This document shows, piece by piece, positions 14,691 through 29,261 of a stretch of 64,000 nucleotides of DNA. The notes under the pieces are model-generated. The model had not been told where the DNA came from and made no database searches. It was given only the letters and a program-made list of their open reading frames with translations. Position numbers and translations under genes: made by a program. The DNA comes from Acanthosoma haemorrhoidale (taxonomy: Eukaryota; Arthropoda; Insecta; Hemiptera; Acanthosomatidae): the NCBI GenBank assembly GCA_930367205.1, contig OV884015.1:186001-250000 (forward strand), read 5' to 3'. The stretch's first letter is position 1, and each line of letters opens with the position of its first letter.

Positions 14691-15706
14691 GTAGAATTAT
14701 GTTTATTGCTAATTACTGGGCAACCAGTTATGGTAGCATTATTTAGTTTTTTTTTATTACGTACATCTATGTATTGTCAACAATCCCGTAAAGTTTGATT
14801 GAATTGATGATGGTGGTTTTGGAGCTAGGGCAATGTGAACATATTCACTTTTGTTAAGCTCGGTCGATTTGGCGTATGAGGAAATTGGATAGATGTAGAA
14901 TTATTCTTGGTGCTAATAACTCTGCAACAAGTTATGGGAGCATTATGTAGTTTCTATGCTTACGTTCCTCTATATATTGTCAACAAACCCAAAAAGTTTG
15001 ATTAAATTGATGGTGGTAGTTTTTTAGGAAGGGCGATGTGAACATATTCACCTTCGCTTAGCGCGGTCATTTTGGCTGCTGCCGAAATTGGAACGATGTA
15101 GAATTATTTTTATCGCTAATAACTCGGCAACCAGCTATAGTAGCATTATTTAGTTTTTTTTATTACGTACATCTATATATTGTTTACAAACTCACAAAGT
15201 TTGATTCAATTGATGATAGTGGTTTTGGAGCTAGGCCGATGTGAACATATTCACTTTGGCTAAGCTCGGTCTATTTGGCGTTTGAAGAAATTGGATAGAT
15301 GTAGAATTATTCTTATCGCTAATAACTCTGCAACAAGTCAAGGGAGCATTATGTGGATTCTTTGCTTACGTTCCTCTATATATTGCCAACAAACCCACAA
15401 AGTTTGATCAAATTGATGATAGTGGTTTCGGAGGTAGGGCGATGTGAACATATTCGACTTTGCTTAGCTCGGTGGATTTGGCTGTTGAAGAAACTTGAAA
15501 GATTTAGAATTATACATTATCGCTAATTTCTCTGGAACCAGTAAAGGCAGCATTTTGTGGTTTCTTTTATTTTTTACACCTATATATTATCAACAATCCC
15601 ACAATGTTTGAAATAATGTTTCAAGCGGTTTTGGAGGTAGAGTGATTTGAAGATATTTCCATCCCCTAAGCTTCGGCAATGTGACAGATCAAGGAGCTGG
15701 ATAGAT
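13675..15706 (+). repeat. Local five-monomer tandem duplication (2 x 1016 bp)
   Basis: The segment 13675-14690 is repeated at 14691-15706. Shared rare variants place the copies: CCCGTAAAG at 13769 and 14785 (1016 bp apart), TTGGTGCTAATAAC, CCCAAAAAGTTTG, GGAACGATG, CACTTTGGCTA, and ATAATGTTTCAAGCGG, which lacks one A. The junctions fall at the same place in the monomer (GATGTAGAATTATG versus GATGTAAAATTATG), as expected from unequal crossover between in-register monomers. Confidence 0.88.
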
Positions 15707-15844
15707 GTAAAATTATGTTTATTGCTAATTACTGGGCAACCAGTTATGGTAGCATTATTTAGTTTTTTTTTATTACGTACATCTATGTATTGTCAACAAT
15801 CCCACAAAGTTTGATTGAATTGATGATAGTGGTTCTGGAGCTAG

Positions 15845-17376
15845 GGCAATGTGAACATATTCACTTTTGCTAAGCTCGGTCGATTTGGCGTTTGAGGAAA
15901 TTGGATAGATGTAGAATTATTCTTAGTGCCAATAACTCTGCAACAAGTTATGGGAGCATTATGTAGTTTCTTTGCTTACGTTCCTCTATATATTGTCAAC
16001 AAACCCACAAAGTTTGATTAAATTGATAGTGGTAGTTTTTTAGGAAGTGCAATGTAAACATATTAACCTTCGCTTAGCGCGGTCATTTTGGCTGCTGCCG
16101 AAATGGGAAAGATGTAGAATTATTTTTATCGCTAATAACTCGGCAACCAGCTATAGTAGCATTATTTAGTTTTTTTTATTACGTACATCTATATATTGTC
16201 AACAATCCCACAAAAATTCCTTGAATTGATGCTAGCAGTTTTTGAGATTGGGCGATGTGAACATATTCCACTTTGCTTAGTTCGGTGGATTCGGCTGTTG
16301 AAGAAACTTGAAAGATTTAGAATTATGCATTATCGCTTATAACTCGGCAACTAATTATGGTAGCATTATGTGTTTTTTTTTATTACGTACATCTATATAT
16401 TGTTTACAAACCCACAAAGGTTGATTCAATTGATGATAGTGGTTTTGGAGCTAGGCCGATGTGAACATATTCACTTTTGCTAAGCTCGGTCGATTTGGCG
16501 TTTGTGGAAATTGGATAGATGTAGAATTATTCTTATCGCTAATAACTCTCCAACAAGTTAAGGGAGCATTATGTGGATTCTTTGCTTACGTTTCTCTATG
16601 TATTGTCAACAAACCCACAAAGTTTGATCAAATTGATGATAGTGGTTTTGGAGGTAGGGCGATGTGAACATATTCAACTTTGCTTAGCTCGGTGGATTTG
16701 GCTGTTGAAGAAACTTGAAAGATTTAGAATTATACATTATCGCTAATTTCTCTGGAACCAGTAAAGGCAGCATTTTGTGGTTTCTTTTATTTTTACATGT
16801 ATATATTATCAACAATCCCACAATGTTTGAAATAAATGTTTCAGGCGGTTTCGGAGGTAGAGTGATTTGGAGATATTTCCATCCCCTAAGCTTCGGCAAT
16901 GTGACAGATCAAGGAGCTGGATAGATGTAAAATTATTTTTATTGCTAATTACTGGGCAACCAGTTATGGTAGCATTATTTAGTTTTTTTTTATTACGTAC
17001 ATCTATGTATTGTCAACAATCCCACAAAGTTTGATTGAATTGATGATAGTGGTTCTGGAGCTAGGGCAATGTGAACATATTCACTTTTGCTAAGCTCGGT
17101 CGATTTGGCGTTTGAGGAAATTGGATAGATGTAGAATTATTCTTAGTGCCAATAACTCTGCAACAAGTTATGGGAGCATTATGTAGTTTCTTTGCTTACG
17201 TTCCTCTATATATTGTCAACAAACCCACAAAGTTTGATTAAATTGATAGTGGTAGTTTTTTAGGAAGTGCAATGTAAACATATTAACCTTCGCTTAGCGC
17301 GGTCATTTTGGCTGCTGCCGAAATGGGAAAGATGTAGAATTATTTTTATCGCTAATAACTCGGCAACCAGCTATAG
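15845..17376 (+). repeat. Six-monomer HOR unit inserted between superblock segments
   Basis: GTTCTGGAGCTAGGGCAATG marks unit starts at 15845 and 17065, exactly 1220 bp apart. After about one and a half units the sequence switches inside a monomer near 17377 (ATTATGTCTTTTTTTTTATT) back to the 24-monomer superblock at the place equivalent to about 12500. The switch lies in the conserved half of the monomer, where different monomer classes are most alike, consistent with homologous exchange there. Confidence 0.85.
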
Positions 17377-19706
17377 TAGCATTATGTCTTTTTTTTTATT
17401 AGGTACATCTATATATTGTCAACAATCCCACAAAGTTTGATTGAATTGATGCTGGTAGTTTTTTAGGAAGGGCGATGTGAACATATTCACCTTCGCTTAG
17501 CGCGGTCATATTGGCTGCTGCCGAAATTGGAAAGATGTAGAATTATTTCTATCGCTAATAACTCGGCAACCAGCTATAGTAGCATTATTTAGTTTTTTTT
17601 ATTACGTATATCTATATATTGTTTACAAACTCACAAAGTTTGATTCAATTGATGATAGTGGTTTTGGAGCTAGGCCGATGTGAACATATTCACTTTTGCT
17701 AAGCTCGGTCGATTTAGCGTTTAAAGAAATTGGATAGATGTAGAATTATTCTTATCGCTAATAACTCTGCAACAAGTTAAGGGAGCATTATGTGGATTCT
17801 TTGCTTACGTTCCTCTATATATTGTCAACAAACCTACAAAGTTTGATCAAATTGATGATAGTGGTTTCGGAGGTAGGGCGATGTGAACATATTCGACTTT
17901 GCTTAGCTCGGTGGATTTGGCTGTTGAGGAAACTTGAAAGATTTAGAATTATACATTATCGCTAATTTCTCTGGAACCAGTAGAGGCAGCATTTTGTGGT
18001 TTCTTTTATTTTTTACATCTATATATTATCAACAATCCCACAATGTTTGACATAAATGTTTCAAGCGGTATCGGAGGTACACATTTGAAGATATTTCCAT
18101 CCCCTAAGCTTCGGCAATATGACAGATCAAGGAGCTGGATAGATGTAAAATTATGTTTATTGCTAATTACTGGGCAACTAGTTATAGTAGCATTATTTAG
18201 TTTTTTTTATTACGTACATCTATGTATTGTCAACCATCCCACAAAGTTTGATTGATTTGATGCTAGTAGTTTTTGAGATTGGGCGATGTGAACATATTCC
18301 ACATTGCTTAGTTCGGTGGATTCGGCTGTTGAAGAAACTTGAAAGATTTAGAATTATACATTATCGCTAATTTCTCTGAAACCAGTAAAGGCAGCATTTT
18401 GTGGTTTCTTTTATTTTTTACATCTATATATTATCAACAATCCCACAACGTTTGACATAAATGTTTCAAGCGGTTTCGGAGGTAGAGTGATTTGAAGATA
18501 TTTCCATCCCTTAAGCTTCGGCAATGTGACAGATCAAGGAGCTGGATAGATGTAGAATTATGTTTATTGCTAATTACTGGGCAACCAGTTATGGTAGCAT
18601 TATTTAGTTTTTTTTTATTACGTACATCTATGTATTGTCAACAATCCCGTAAAGTTTGATTGAATTGATGATGGTGGTTTTGGAGCTAGGGCAATGTGAA
18701 CATATTCATTTTTGCTAAGCTCGGTCGATTTGGCGTATGAGGAAATTGGATAGATGTAGAATTATTCTTAGTGCTAATAACTCTGCAACAAGTTATGGGA
18801 GCATTATGTAGTTTCTATGCTTACGTTCCTCTATATATTGTCAACAAACCCAAAAAGTTTGATTAAATTGATGGTGGTAGTTTTTTAGGAAGGGCGATGT
18901 GAACATATTCACCTTCGCTTAGCGCGGTCATTTTGGCTGCTGCCGAAATTGGAACGATGTAGAATTATTTTTATCGCTAATAACTCGGCAACCAGCTATA
19001 GTAGCATTATTTAGTTTTTTTTATTACGTACATCTATATATTGTTTACAAACTCACAAAGTTTGATTCAATTGATGATAGTGGTTTTGGAGCTAGGCCGA
19101 TGTGAACATATTCACTTTGGCTAAGCTCGGTCTATTTGGCGTTTGAAGAAATTGGATAGATGTAGAATTATTCTTATCGCTAATAACTCTGCAACAAGTC
19201 AAGGGAGCATTATGTGGATTCTTTGCTTACGTTCCTCTATATATTGCCAACAAACCCACAAAGTTTGATCAAATTGATGATAGTGGTTTTGGAGGTAGGG
19301 CGATGTGAACATATTCGACTTTGCTTAGCTCGGTGGATTCGGCTGTTGAAGAAACTTGAAAGATTTAGAATTATACATTATCGCTAATTTCTCTGGAACC
19401 AGTAAAGGCAGCATTTTGTGGTTTCTTTTATTTTTTACACCTATATATTATCAACAATCCCACAATGTTTGAAATAATGTTTCAAGCGGTTTTGGAGGTA
19501 GAGTGATTTGAAGATATTTCCATCCCCTAAGCTTCGGCAATGTGACAGATCAAGGAGCTGGATAGATGTAAAATTATGTTTATTGCTAATTACTGGGCAA
19601 CCAGTTATGGTAGCATTATTTAGTTTTTTTTTATTACGTACATCTATGTATTGTCAACAATCCCACAAAGTTTGATTGAATTGATGATAGTGGTTCTGGA
19701 GCTAGG
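17377..19706 (+). repeat. Partial third copy of the 24-monomer superblock
   Basis: Colinear with about 12500-14800 at an offset of 4877 bp. The GGTATCGGAGGTACACATTTG monomer and the CCCGTAAAG and GGAACGATG variants occur in the same order. It ends where GTTCTGGAGC at about 19694 leads into another run of six-monomer units. Compared with copy 2 it lacks the extra 1016-bp duplication. Confidence 0.85.
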
Positions 19707-22700
19707 GCAATGTGAACATATTCACTTTTGCTAAGCTCGGTCGATTTGGCGTTTGAGGAAATTGGATAGATGTAGAATTATTCTTAGTGCCAATAACTCT
19801 GCAACAAGTTATGGGAGCATTATGTAGTTTCTTTGCTTACGTTCCTCTATATATTGTCAACAAACCCACAAAGTTTGATTAAATTGATAGTGGTAGTTTT
19901 TTAGGAAGTGCAATGTAAACATATTAACCTTCGCTTAGCGCGGTCATTTTGGCTGCTGCCGAAATGGGAAAGATGTAGAATTATTTTTATCGCTAATAAC
20001 TCGGCAACCAGCTATAGTAGCATTATTTAGTTTTTTTTATTACGTACATCTATATATTGTCAACAATCCCACAAAAATTCCTTGAATTGATGCTAGCAGT
20101 TTTTGAGATTGGGCGATGTGATCATATTCCACTTTGCTTAGTTCGGTGGATTCGGCTGTTGAAGAAACTTGAAAGATTTAGAATTATGCATTATCGCTTA
20201 TAACTCGGCAACTAATTATGGTAGCATTATGTGTTTTTTTTTATTACGTACATCTATATATTGTTTACAAACCCACAAAGGTTGATTCAATTGATGATAG
20301 TGGTTTTGGAGCTAGGCCGATGTGAACATATTCACTTTTGCTAAGCTCGGTCGATTTGGCGTTTGTGGAAATTGGATAGATGTAGAATTATTCTTATCGC
20401 TAATAACTCTCCAACAAGTTAAGGGAGCATTATGTGGATTCTTTGCTTACGTTTCTCTATGTATTGTCAACAAACCCACAAAGTTTGATCAAATTGATGA
20501 TAGTGGTTTCGGAGGTAGGGCGATGTGAACATATTCAACTTTGCTTAGCTCGGTGGATTTGGCTGTTGAAGAAACTTGAAAGATTTAGAATTATACATTA
20601 TCGCTAATTTCTCTGGAACCAGTAAAGGCAGCATTTTGTGGTTTCTTTTATTTTTACATGTATATATTATCAACAATCCCACAATGTTTGAAATAAATGT
20701 TTCAGGCGGTTTCGGAGGTAGAGTGATTTGGAGATATTTCCATCCCCTAAGCTTCGGCAATGTGACAGATCAAGGAGCTGGATAGATGTAAAATTATTTT
20801 TATTGCTAATTACTGGGCAACCAGTTATGGTAGCATTATTTAGTTTTTTTTTATTACGTACATCTATGTATTGTCAACAATCCCACAAAGTTTGATTGAA
20901 TTGATGATAGTGGTTCTGGAGCTAGGGCAATGTGAACATATTCACTTTTGCTAAGCTCTGTCGATTTGGCGTTTGAGGAAATTGGATAGATGTAGAATTA
21001 TTCTTAGTGCCAATAACTCTGCAACAAGTTATGGGAGCATTATGTAGTTTCTTTGCTTACGTTCCTCTATATATTGTCAACAAACCCACAAAGTTTGATT
21101 AAATTGATAGTGGTAGTTTTTTAGGAAGTGCAATGTAAACATATTAACCTTCGCTTAGCGCGGTCATTTTGGCTGCTGCCGAAATGGGAAAGATGTAGAA
21201 TTATTTTTATCGCTAATAACTCGGCAACCAGCTATAGTAGCATTATTTAGTTTTTTTTATTACGTACATCTATATATTGTCAACAATCCCACAAAAATTC
21301 CTTGAATTGATGCTAGCAGTTTTTGAGATTGGGCGATGTGAACATATTCCACTTTGCTTAGTTCGGTGGATTCGGCTGTTGAAGAAACTTGAAAGATTTA
21401 GAATTATGCATTATCGCTTATAACTCGGCAACTAATTATGGTAGCATTATGTGTTTTTTTTTATTACGTACATCTATATATTGTTTACAAACCCACAAAG
21501 GTTGATTCAATTGATGATAGTGGTTTTGGAGCTAGGCCGATGTGAACATATTCACTTTTGCTAAGCTCGGTCGATTTGGCGTTTGAAGAAATTGGATAGA
21601 TGTAGAATTATTCTTATCGCTAATAACTCTGCAACAAGTTATGGGAGCATTATGTGGATTCTTTGCTTACGTTCCTCTATATATTGTCAACAAAACCACA
21701 AAGTTTGATCAAATTGATGATAGTGGTTTTGGAGGTAGGGCGATGTGAACATATTCGACTTTGCTTAGCTCGGTGGATTCGGCTGTTGAAGAAACTTGAA
21801 AGATTTAGAATTATACATTATCGCTAATTTCTCTGGAACCAGTAAAGGCAGCATTTTGTGGTTTCTTTTATTTTTTACACCTATATATTATCAACAATCC
21901 CACAATGTTTGAAATAATGTTTCAAGCGGTTTTGGAGGTAGAGTGATTTGAAGATATTTCCATCCCCTAAGCTTCGGCAATGTGACAGATCAAGGAGCTG
22001 GATAGATGTAAAATTATGTTTATTGCTAATTACTGGGCAACCAGTTATGGTAGCATTATTTAGTTTTTTTTTATTACGTACATCTATGTATTGTCAACAA
22101 TCCCACAAAGTTTGATTGAATTGATGATAGTGGTTCTGGAGCTAGGGCAATGTGAACATATTCACTTTTGCTAAGCTCGGTCGATTTGGCGTTTGAGGAA
22201 ATTGGATAGATGTAGAATTATTCTTAGTGCCAATAACTCTGCAACAAGTTATGGGAGCATTATGTAGTTTCTTTGCTTACGTTCCTCTATATATTGTCAA
22301 CAAACCCACAAAGTTTGATTAAATTGATAGTGGTAGTTTTTTAGGAAGTGCAATGTAAACATATTAACCTTCGCTTAGCGCGGTCATTTTGGCTGCTGCC
22401 GAAATGGGAAAGATGTAGAATTATTTTTATCGCTAATAACTCGGCAACCAGCTATAGTAGCATTATTTAGTTTTTTTTATTACGTACATCTATATATTGT
22501 CAACAATCCCACAAAAATTCCTTGAATTGATGCTAGCAGTTTTTGAGATTGGGCGATGTGATCATATTCCACTTTGCTTAGTTCGGTGGATTCGGCTGTT
22601 GAAGAAACTTGAAAGATTTAGAATTATGCATTATCGCTTATAACTCGGCAACTAATTATGGTAGCATTATGTGTTTTTTTTTATTACGTACATCTATATA

Positions 22701-25320
22701 TTGTTTACAAACCCACAAAGGTTGATTCAATTGATGATAGTGGTTTTGGAGCTAGGCCGATGTGAACATATTCACTTTTGCTAAGCTCGGTCGATTTGGC
22801 GTTTGTGGAAATTGGATAGATGTAGAATTATTCTTATCGCTAATAACTCTCCAACAAGTTAAGGGAGCATTATGTGGATTCTTTGCTTACGTTTCTCTAT
22901 GTATTGTCAACAAACCGACAAAGTTTGATCAAATTGATGATAGTGGTTTCGGAGGTAGGGCGATGTGAACATATTCAACTTTGCTTAGCTCGGTGGATTT
23001 GGCTGTTGAAGAAACTTGAAAGATTTAGAATTATACATTATCGCTAATTTCTCTGGAACCAGTAAAGGCAGCATTTTGTGGTTTCTTTTATTTTTACATG
23101 TATATATTATCAACAATCCCACAATGTTTGAAATAAATGTTTCAGGCGGTTTCGGAGGTAGAGTGATTTGGAGATATTTCCATCCCCTAAGCTTCGGCAA
23201 TGTGACAGATCAAGGAGCTGGATAGATGTAAAATTATTTTTATTGCTAATTACTGGGCAACCAGTTATGGTAGCATTATTTAGTTTTTTTTTATTACGTA
23301 CATCTATGTATTGTCAACAATCCCACAAAGTTTGATTGAATTGATGATAGTGGTTCTGGAGCTAGGGCAATGTGAACATATTCACTTTTGCTAAGCTCTG
23401 TCGATTTGGCGTTTGAGGAAATTGGATAGATGTAGAATTATTCTTAGTGCCAATAACTCTGCAACAAGTTATGGGAGCATTATGTAGTTTCTTTGCTTAC
23501 GTTCCTCTATATATTGTCAACAAACCCACAAAGTTTGATTAAATTGATAGTGGTAGTTTTTTAGGAAGTGCAATGTAAACATATTAACCTTCGCTTAGCG
23601 CGGTCATTTTGGCTGCTGCCGAAATGGGAAAGATGTAGAATTATTTTTATCGCTAATAACTCGGCAACCAGCTATAGTAGCATTATTTAGTTTTTTTTAT
23701 TACGTACATCTATATATTGTCAACAATCCCACAAAAATTCCTTGAATTGATGCTAGCAGTTTTTGAGATTGGGCGATGTGAACATATTCCACTTTGCTTA
23801 GTTCGGTGGATTCGGCTGTTGAAGAAACTTGAAAGATTTAGAATTATGCATTATCGCTTATAACTCGGCAACTAATTATGGTAGCATTATGTGTTTTTTT
23901 TTATTACGTACATCTATATATTGTTTACAAACCCACAAAGGTTGATTCAATTGATGATAGTGGTTTTGGAGCTAGGCCGATGTGAACATATTCACTTTTG
24001 CTAAGCTCGGTCGATTTGGCGTTTGAAGAAATTGGATAGATGTAGAATTATTCTTATCGCTAATAACTCTGCAACAAGTTATGGGAGCATTATGTGGATT
24101 CTTTGCTTACGTTCCTCTATATATTGTTTACAAACCCACAAAGGTTGATTCAATTGATGATAGTGGTTTTGGAGCTAGGCCGATGTGAACATATTCACTT
24201 TTGCTAAGCTCGGTCGATTTGGCGTTTGTGGAAATTGGATAGATGTAGAATTATTCTTATCGCTAATAACTCTCCAACAAGTTAAGGGAGCATTATGTGG
24301 ATTCTTTGCTTACGTTTCTCTATGTATTGTCAACAAACCCACAAAGTTTGATCAAATTGATGATAGTGGTTTCGGAGGTAGGGCGATGTGAACATATTCA
24401 ACTTTGCTTAGCTCGGTGGATTTGGCTGTTGAAGAAACTTGAAAGATTTAGAATTATACATTATCGCTAATTTCTCTGGAACCAGTAAAGGCAGCATTTT
24501 GTGGTTTCTTTTATTTTTACATGTATATATTATCAACAATCCCACAATGTTTGAAATAAATGTTTCAGGCGGTTTCGGAGGTAGAGTGATTTGGAGATAT
24601 TTCCATCCCCTAAGCTTCGGCAATGTGACAGATCAAGGAGCTGGATAGATGTAAAATTATTTTTATTGCTAATTACTGGGCAACCAGTTATGGTAGCATT
24701 ATTTAGTTTTTTTTTATTACGTACATCTATGTATTGTCAACAATCCCACAAAGTTTGATTGAATTGATGATAGTGGTTCTGGAGCTAGGGCAATGTGAAC
24801 ATATTCACTTTTGCTAAGCTCTGTCGATTTGGCGTTTGAGGAAATTGGATAGATGTAGAATTATTCTTAGTGCCAATAACTCTGCAACAAGTTATGGGAG
24901 CATTATGTAGTTTCTTTGCTTACGTTCCTCTATATATTGTCAACAAACCCACAAAGTTTGATTAAATTGATAGTGGTAGTTTTTTAGGAAGTGCAATGTA
25001 AACATATTAACCTTCGCTTAGCGCGGTCATTTTGGCTGCTGCCGAAATGGGAAAGATGTAGAATTATTTTTATCGCTAATAACTCGGCAACCAGCTATAG
25101 TAGCATTATTTAGTTTTTTTTATTACGTACATCTATATATTGTCAACAATCCCACAAAAATTCCTTGAATTGATGCTAGCAGTTTTTGAGATTGGGCGAT
25201 GTGAACATATTCCACTTTGCTTAGTTCGGTGGATTCGGCTGTTGAAGAAACTTGAAAGATTTAGAATTATGCATTATCGCTTATAACTCGGCAACTAATT
25301 ATGGTAGCATTATGTGTTTT
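19707..25320 (+). repeat. Six- and twelve-monomer HOR tract (1220 and 2440 bp periods)
   Basis: Unit starts at 19707, 20927, 22147 and 23367 are 1220 bp apart; the next, at 24790, is 1423 bp on (seven monomers). Alternate units differ. Those at 19707 and 22147 carry GGCGTTTGTGG and TTTACATGTATATATT. The one at 20927 has the hybrid GGCGTTTGAAG and ATAATGTTTCAAGCGG monomers. The effective period is therefore 2440 bp. Units 1 and 3 also share the private variant GGGCGATGTGATCATATTCC (20114 and 22554), and units 2, 4 and 5 share AAGCTCTGTCG. The 7-monomer unit arose by a join at about 24120, where ATATATTG is followed by TTTACAAACCCACAAAGG instead of the expected continuation. Confidence 0.85.
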
Positions 25321-28300
25321 TTTTTATTACGTATATCTATATATTGTTTACAAACTCACAAAGTTTGATTCAATTGATGATAGTGGTTTTGGAGCTAGGC
25401 CGATGTGAACATATTTACTTTTGCTAAGCTCGGTCGATTTAGCGTTTAAAGAAATTGGATAGATGTAGAATTATTCTTATCGCTAATAACTCTGCAACAA
25501 GTTAAGGGAGCATTATGTGGATTCTTTGCTTACGTTCCTCTATATATTGTCAACAAACCTACAAAGTTTGATCAAATTGATGATAGTGGTTTCGGAGGTA
25601 GGGCGATGTGAACATATTCGACTTTGCTTAGCTCGGTGGATTTGGCTGTTGAGGAAACTTGAAAGATTTAGAATTATACATTATCGCTAATTTCTCTGGA
25701 ACCAGTAGAGGCAGCATTTTGTGGTTTCTTTTATTTTTTACATCTATATATTATCAACAATCCCACAATGTTTGACATAAATGTTTCAAGCGGTATCGGA
25801 GGTACACATTTGAAGATATTTCCATCCCCTAAGCTTCGGCAATATGACAGATCAAGGAGCTGGATAGATGTAAAATTATGTTTATTGCTAATTACTGGGC
25901 AACTAGTTATAGTAGCATTATTTAGTTTTTTTTATTACGTACATCTATGTATTGTCAACCATCCCACAAAGTTTGATTGATTTGATGCTAGTAGTTTTTG
26001 AGATTGGGCGATGTGAACATATTCCACATTGCTTAGTTCGGTGGATTCGGCTGTTGAAGAAACTTGAAAGATTTAGAATTATACATTATCGCTAATTTCT
26101 CTGAAACCAGTAAAGGCAGCATTTTGTGGTTTCTTTTATTTTTTACATCTATATATTATCAACAATCCCACAACGTTTGACATAAATGTTTCAAGCGGTT
26201 TCGGAGGTAGAGTGATTTGAAGATATTTCCATCCCTTAAGCTTCGGCAATGTGACAGATCAAGGAGCTGGATAGATGTAGAATTATGTTTATTGCTAATT
26301 ACTGGGCAACCAGTTATGGTAGCATTATTTAGTTTTTTTTTATTACGTACACCTATGTATTGTCAACAATCCCGTAAAGTTTGATTGAATTGATGATGGT
26401 GGTTTTGGAGCTAGGGCAATGAGAACATATTCACTTTTGCTAAGCTCGGTCGATTTGGCGTATGATGAAATTGGATAGATGTAGAATTATTCTTAGTGCT
26501 AATAACTCTGCAACAAGTTATGGGAGCATTATGTAGTTTCTATGCTTACGTTCCTCTATATATTGTCAACAAACCCAAAAAGTTTGATTAAATTGATGGT
26601 GGTAGTTTTTTAGGAAGGGCGATGTGAACATATTCACCTTCGCTTAGCGCGGTCATTTTGGCTGCTGCCGAAATTGGAACGATGTAGAATTATTTTTATC
26701 GCTAATAACTCGGCAACCAGCTATAGTAGCATTATTTAGTTTTTTTTATTACGTACATCTATATATTGTTTACAAACTCACAAAGTTTGATTCAATTGAT
26801 GATAGTGGTTTTGGAGCTAGGCCGATGTGAACATATTCACTTTGGCTAAGCTCGGTCTATTTGGCGTTTGAAGAAATTGGATAGATGTAGAATTATTCTT
26901 ATCGCTAATAACTCTGCAACAAGTCAAGGGAGCATTATGTGGATTCTTTGCTTACGTTCCTCTATATATTGTCAACATACCCACAAAGTTTGATTAAATT
27001 GATAGTGGTAGTTTTTTAGGAAGTGCAATGTAAACATATTAACCTTCGCTTAGCGCGGTCATTTTGGCTGCTGCCGAAATGGGAAAGATGTAGAATTATT
27101 TTTATCGCTAATAACTCGGCAACCAGCTATAGTAGCATTATTTAGTTTTTTTTATTACGTACATCTATATATTGTCAACAATCCCACAAAAATTCCTTGA
27201 ATTGATGCTAGCAGTTTTTGAGATTGGGCGATGTGAACATATTCCACTTTGCTTAGTTCGGTGGATTCGGCTGTTGAAGAAACTTGAAAGATTTAGAATT
27301 ATGCATTATCGCTTATAACTCGGCAACTAATTATGGTAGCATTATGTGTTTTTTTTTATTACGTACATCTATATATTGTTTACAGACCCACAAAGGTTGA
27401 TTCAATTGATGATAGTGGTTTTGGAGCTAGGCCGATGTGAACATATTCACTTTTGCTAAGCTCGGTCGATTTGGCGTTTGTGGAAATTGGATAGATGTAG
27501 AATTATTCTTATCGCTAATAACTCTCCAACAAGTTAAGGGAGCATTATGTGGATTCTTTGCTTACGTTTCTCTATGTATTGTCAACAAACCCACAAAGTT
27601 TGATCAAATTGATGATAGTGGTTTCGGAGGTAGGGCGATGTGAACATATTCAACTTTGCTTAGCTCGGTGGATTTGGCTGTTGAAGAAACTTGAAAGATT
27701 TAGAATTATACATTATCGCTAATTTCTCTGGAACCAGTAAAGGCAGCATTTTGTGGTTTCTTTTATTTTTACATGTATATATTATCAACAATCCCACAAT
27801 GTTTGAAATAAATGTTTCAGGCGGTTTCGGAGGTAGAGTGATTTGGAGATATTTCCATCCCCTAAGCTTCGGCAATGTGACAGATCAAGGAGCTGGATAG
27901 ATGTAAAATTATTTTTATTGCTAATTACTGGGCAACCAGTTATGGTAGCATTATTTAGTTTTTTTTTATTACGTACATCTATGTATTGTCAACAATCCCA
28001 CAAAGTTTGATTGAATTGATGATAGTGGTTCTGGAGCTAGGGCAATGTGAACATATTCACTTTTGCTAAGCTCGGTCGATTTGGCGTTTGAGGAAATTGG
28101 ATAGATGTAGAATTATTCTTAGTGCCAATAACTCTGCAACAAGTTATAGGAGCATTATGTAGTTTCTTTGCTTACGTTCCTCTATATATTGTCAACAAAC
28201 CCACAAAGTTTGATTAAATTGATAGTGGTAGTTTTTTAGGAAGTGCAATGTAAACATATTAACCTTCGCTTAGCGCGGTCATTTTGGCTGCTGCCGAAAT

Positions 28301-29261
28301 GGGAAAGATGTAGAATTATTTTTATCGCTAATAACTCGGCAACCAGCTATAGTAGCATTATTTAGTTTTTTTTATTACGTACATCTATATATTGTCAACA
28401 ATCCCACAAAAATTCCTTGAATTGATGCTAGCAGTTTTTGAGATTGGGCGATGTGAACATATTCCACTTTGCTTAGTTCGGTGGATTCGGCTGTTGAAGA
28501 AACTTGAAAGATTTAGAATTATGCATTATCGCTTATAACTCGGCAACTAATTATGGTAGCATTATGTGTTTTTTTTTATTACGTACATCTATATATTGTT
28601 TACAAACCCACAAAGGTTGATTCAATTGATGATAGTGGTTTTGGAGCTAGGCCGATGTGAACATATTCACTTTTGCTAAGCTCGGTCGATTTGGCGTTTG
28701 TGGAAATTGGATAGATGTAGAATTATTCTTATCGCTAATAACTCTCCAACAAGTTAAGGGAGCATTATGTGGATTCTTTGCTTACGTTTCTCTATGTATT
28801 GTCAACAAACCCACAAAGTTTGATCAAATTGATGATAGTGGTTTCGGAGGTAGGGCGATGTGAACATATTCAACTTTGCTTAGCTCGGTGGATTCGGCTG
28901 TTGAAGAAACTTGAAAGATTTAGAATTATACATTATCGCTAATTTCTCTGGAACCAGTAAAGGCAGCATTTTGTGGTTTCTTTTATTTTTACATGTATAT
29001 ATTATCAACAATCCCACAATGTTTGAAATAAATGTTTCAGGCGGTTTCGGAGGTAGAGTGATTTGGAGATATTTCCATCCCCTAAGCTTCGGCAATGTGA
29101 CAGATCAAGGAGCTGGATAGATGTAAAATTATTTTTATTGCTAATTACTGGGCAACCAGTTATGGTAGCATTATTTAGTTTTTTTTATTACGTACATCCA
29201 TGTATTGTCAACAATCCCACAAAGTTTGATCGAATTGATGATAGTGGTTTTGGAGCTAGGG
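25321..29261 (+). repeat. Mosaic of superblock and six-monomer HOR segments
   Basis: About 25321-26960 follows the superblock order (offset 7725 bp from about 17600), including the GGTATCGGAGGTACACATTTG monomer near 25790. Near 26975 it jumps, with a private change (GTCAACATACCC), into six-monomer units that continue from 28042 and at 28662. The six-monomer units here share the ACAGACCCAC variant with the unit at about 5030, so they derive from the same lineage as the left end of the window. Confidence 0.8.
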
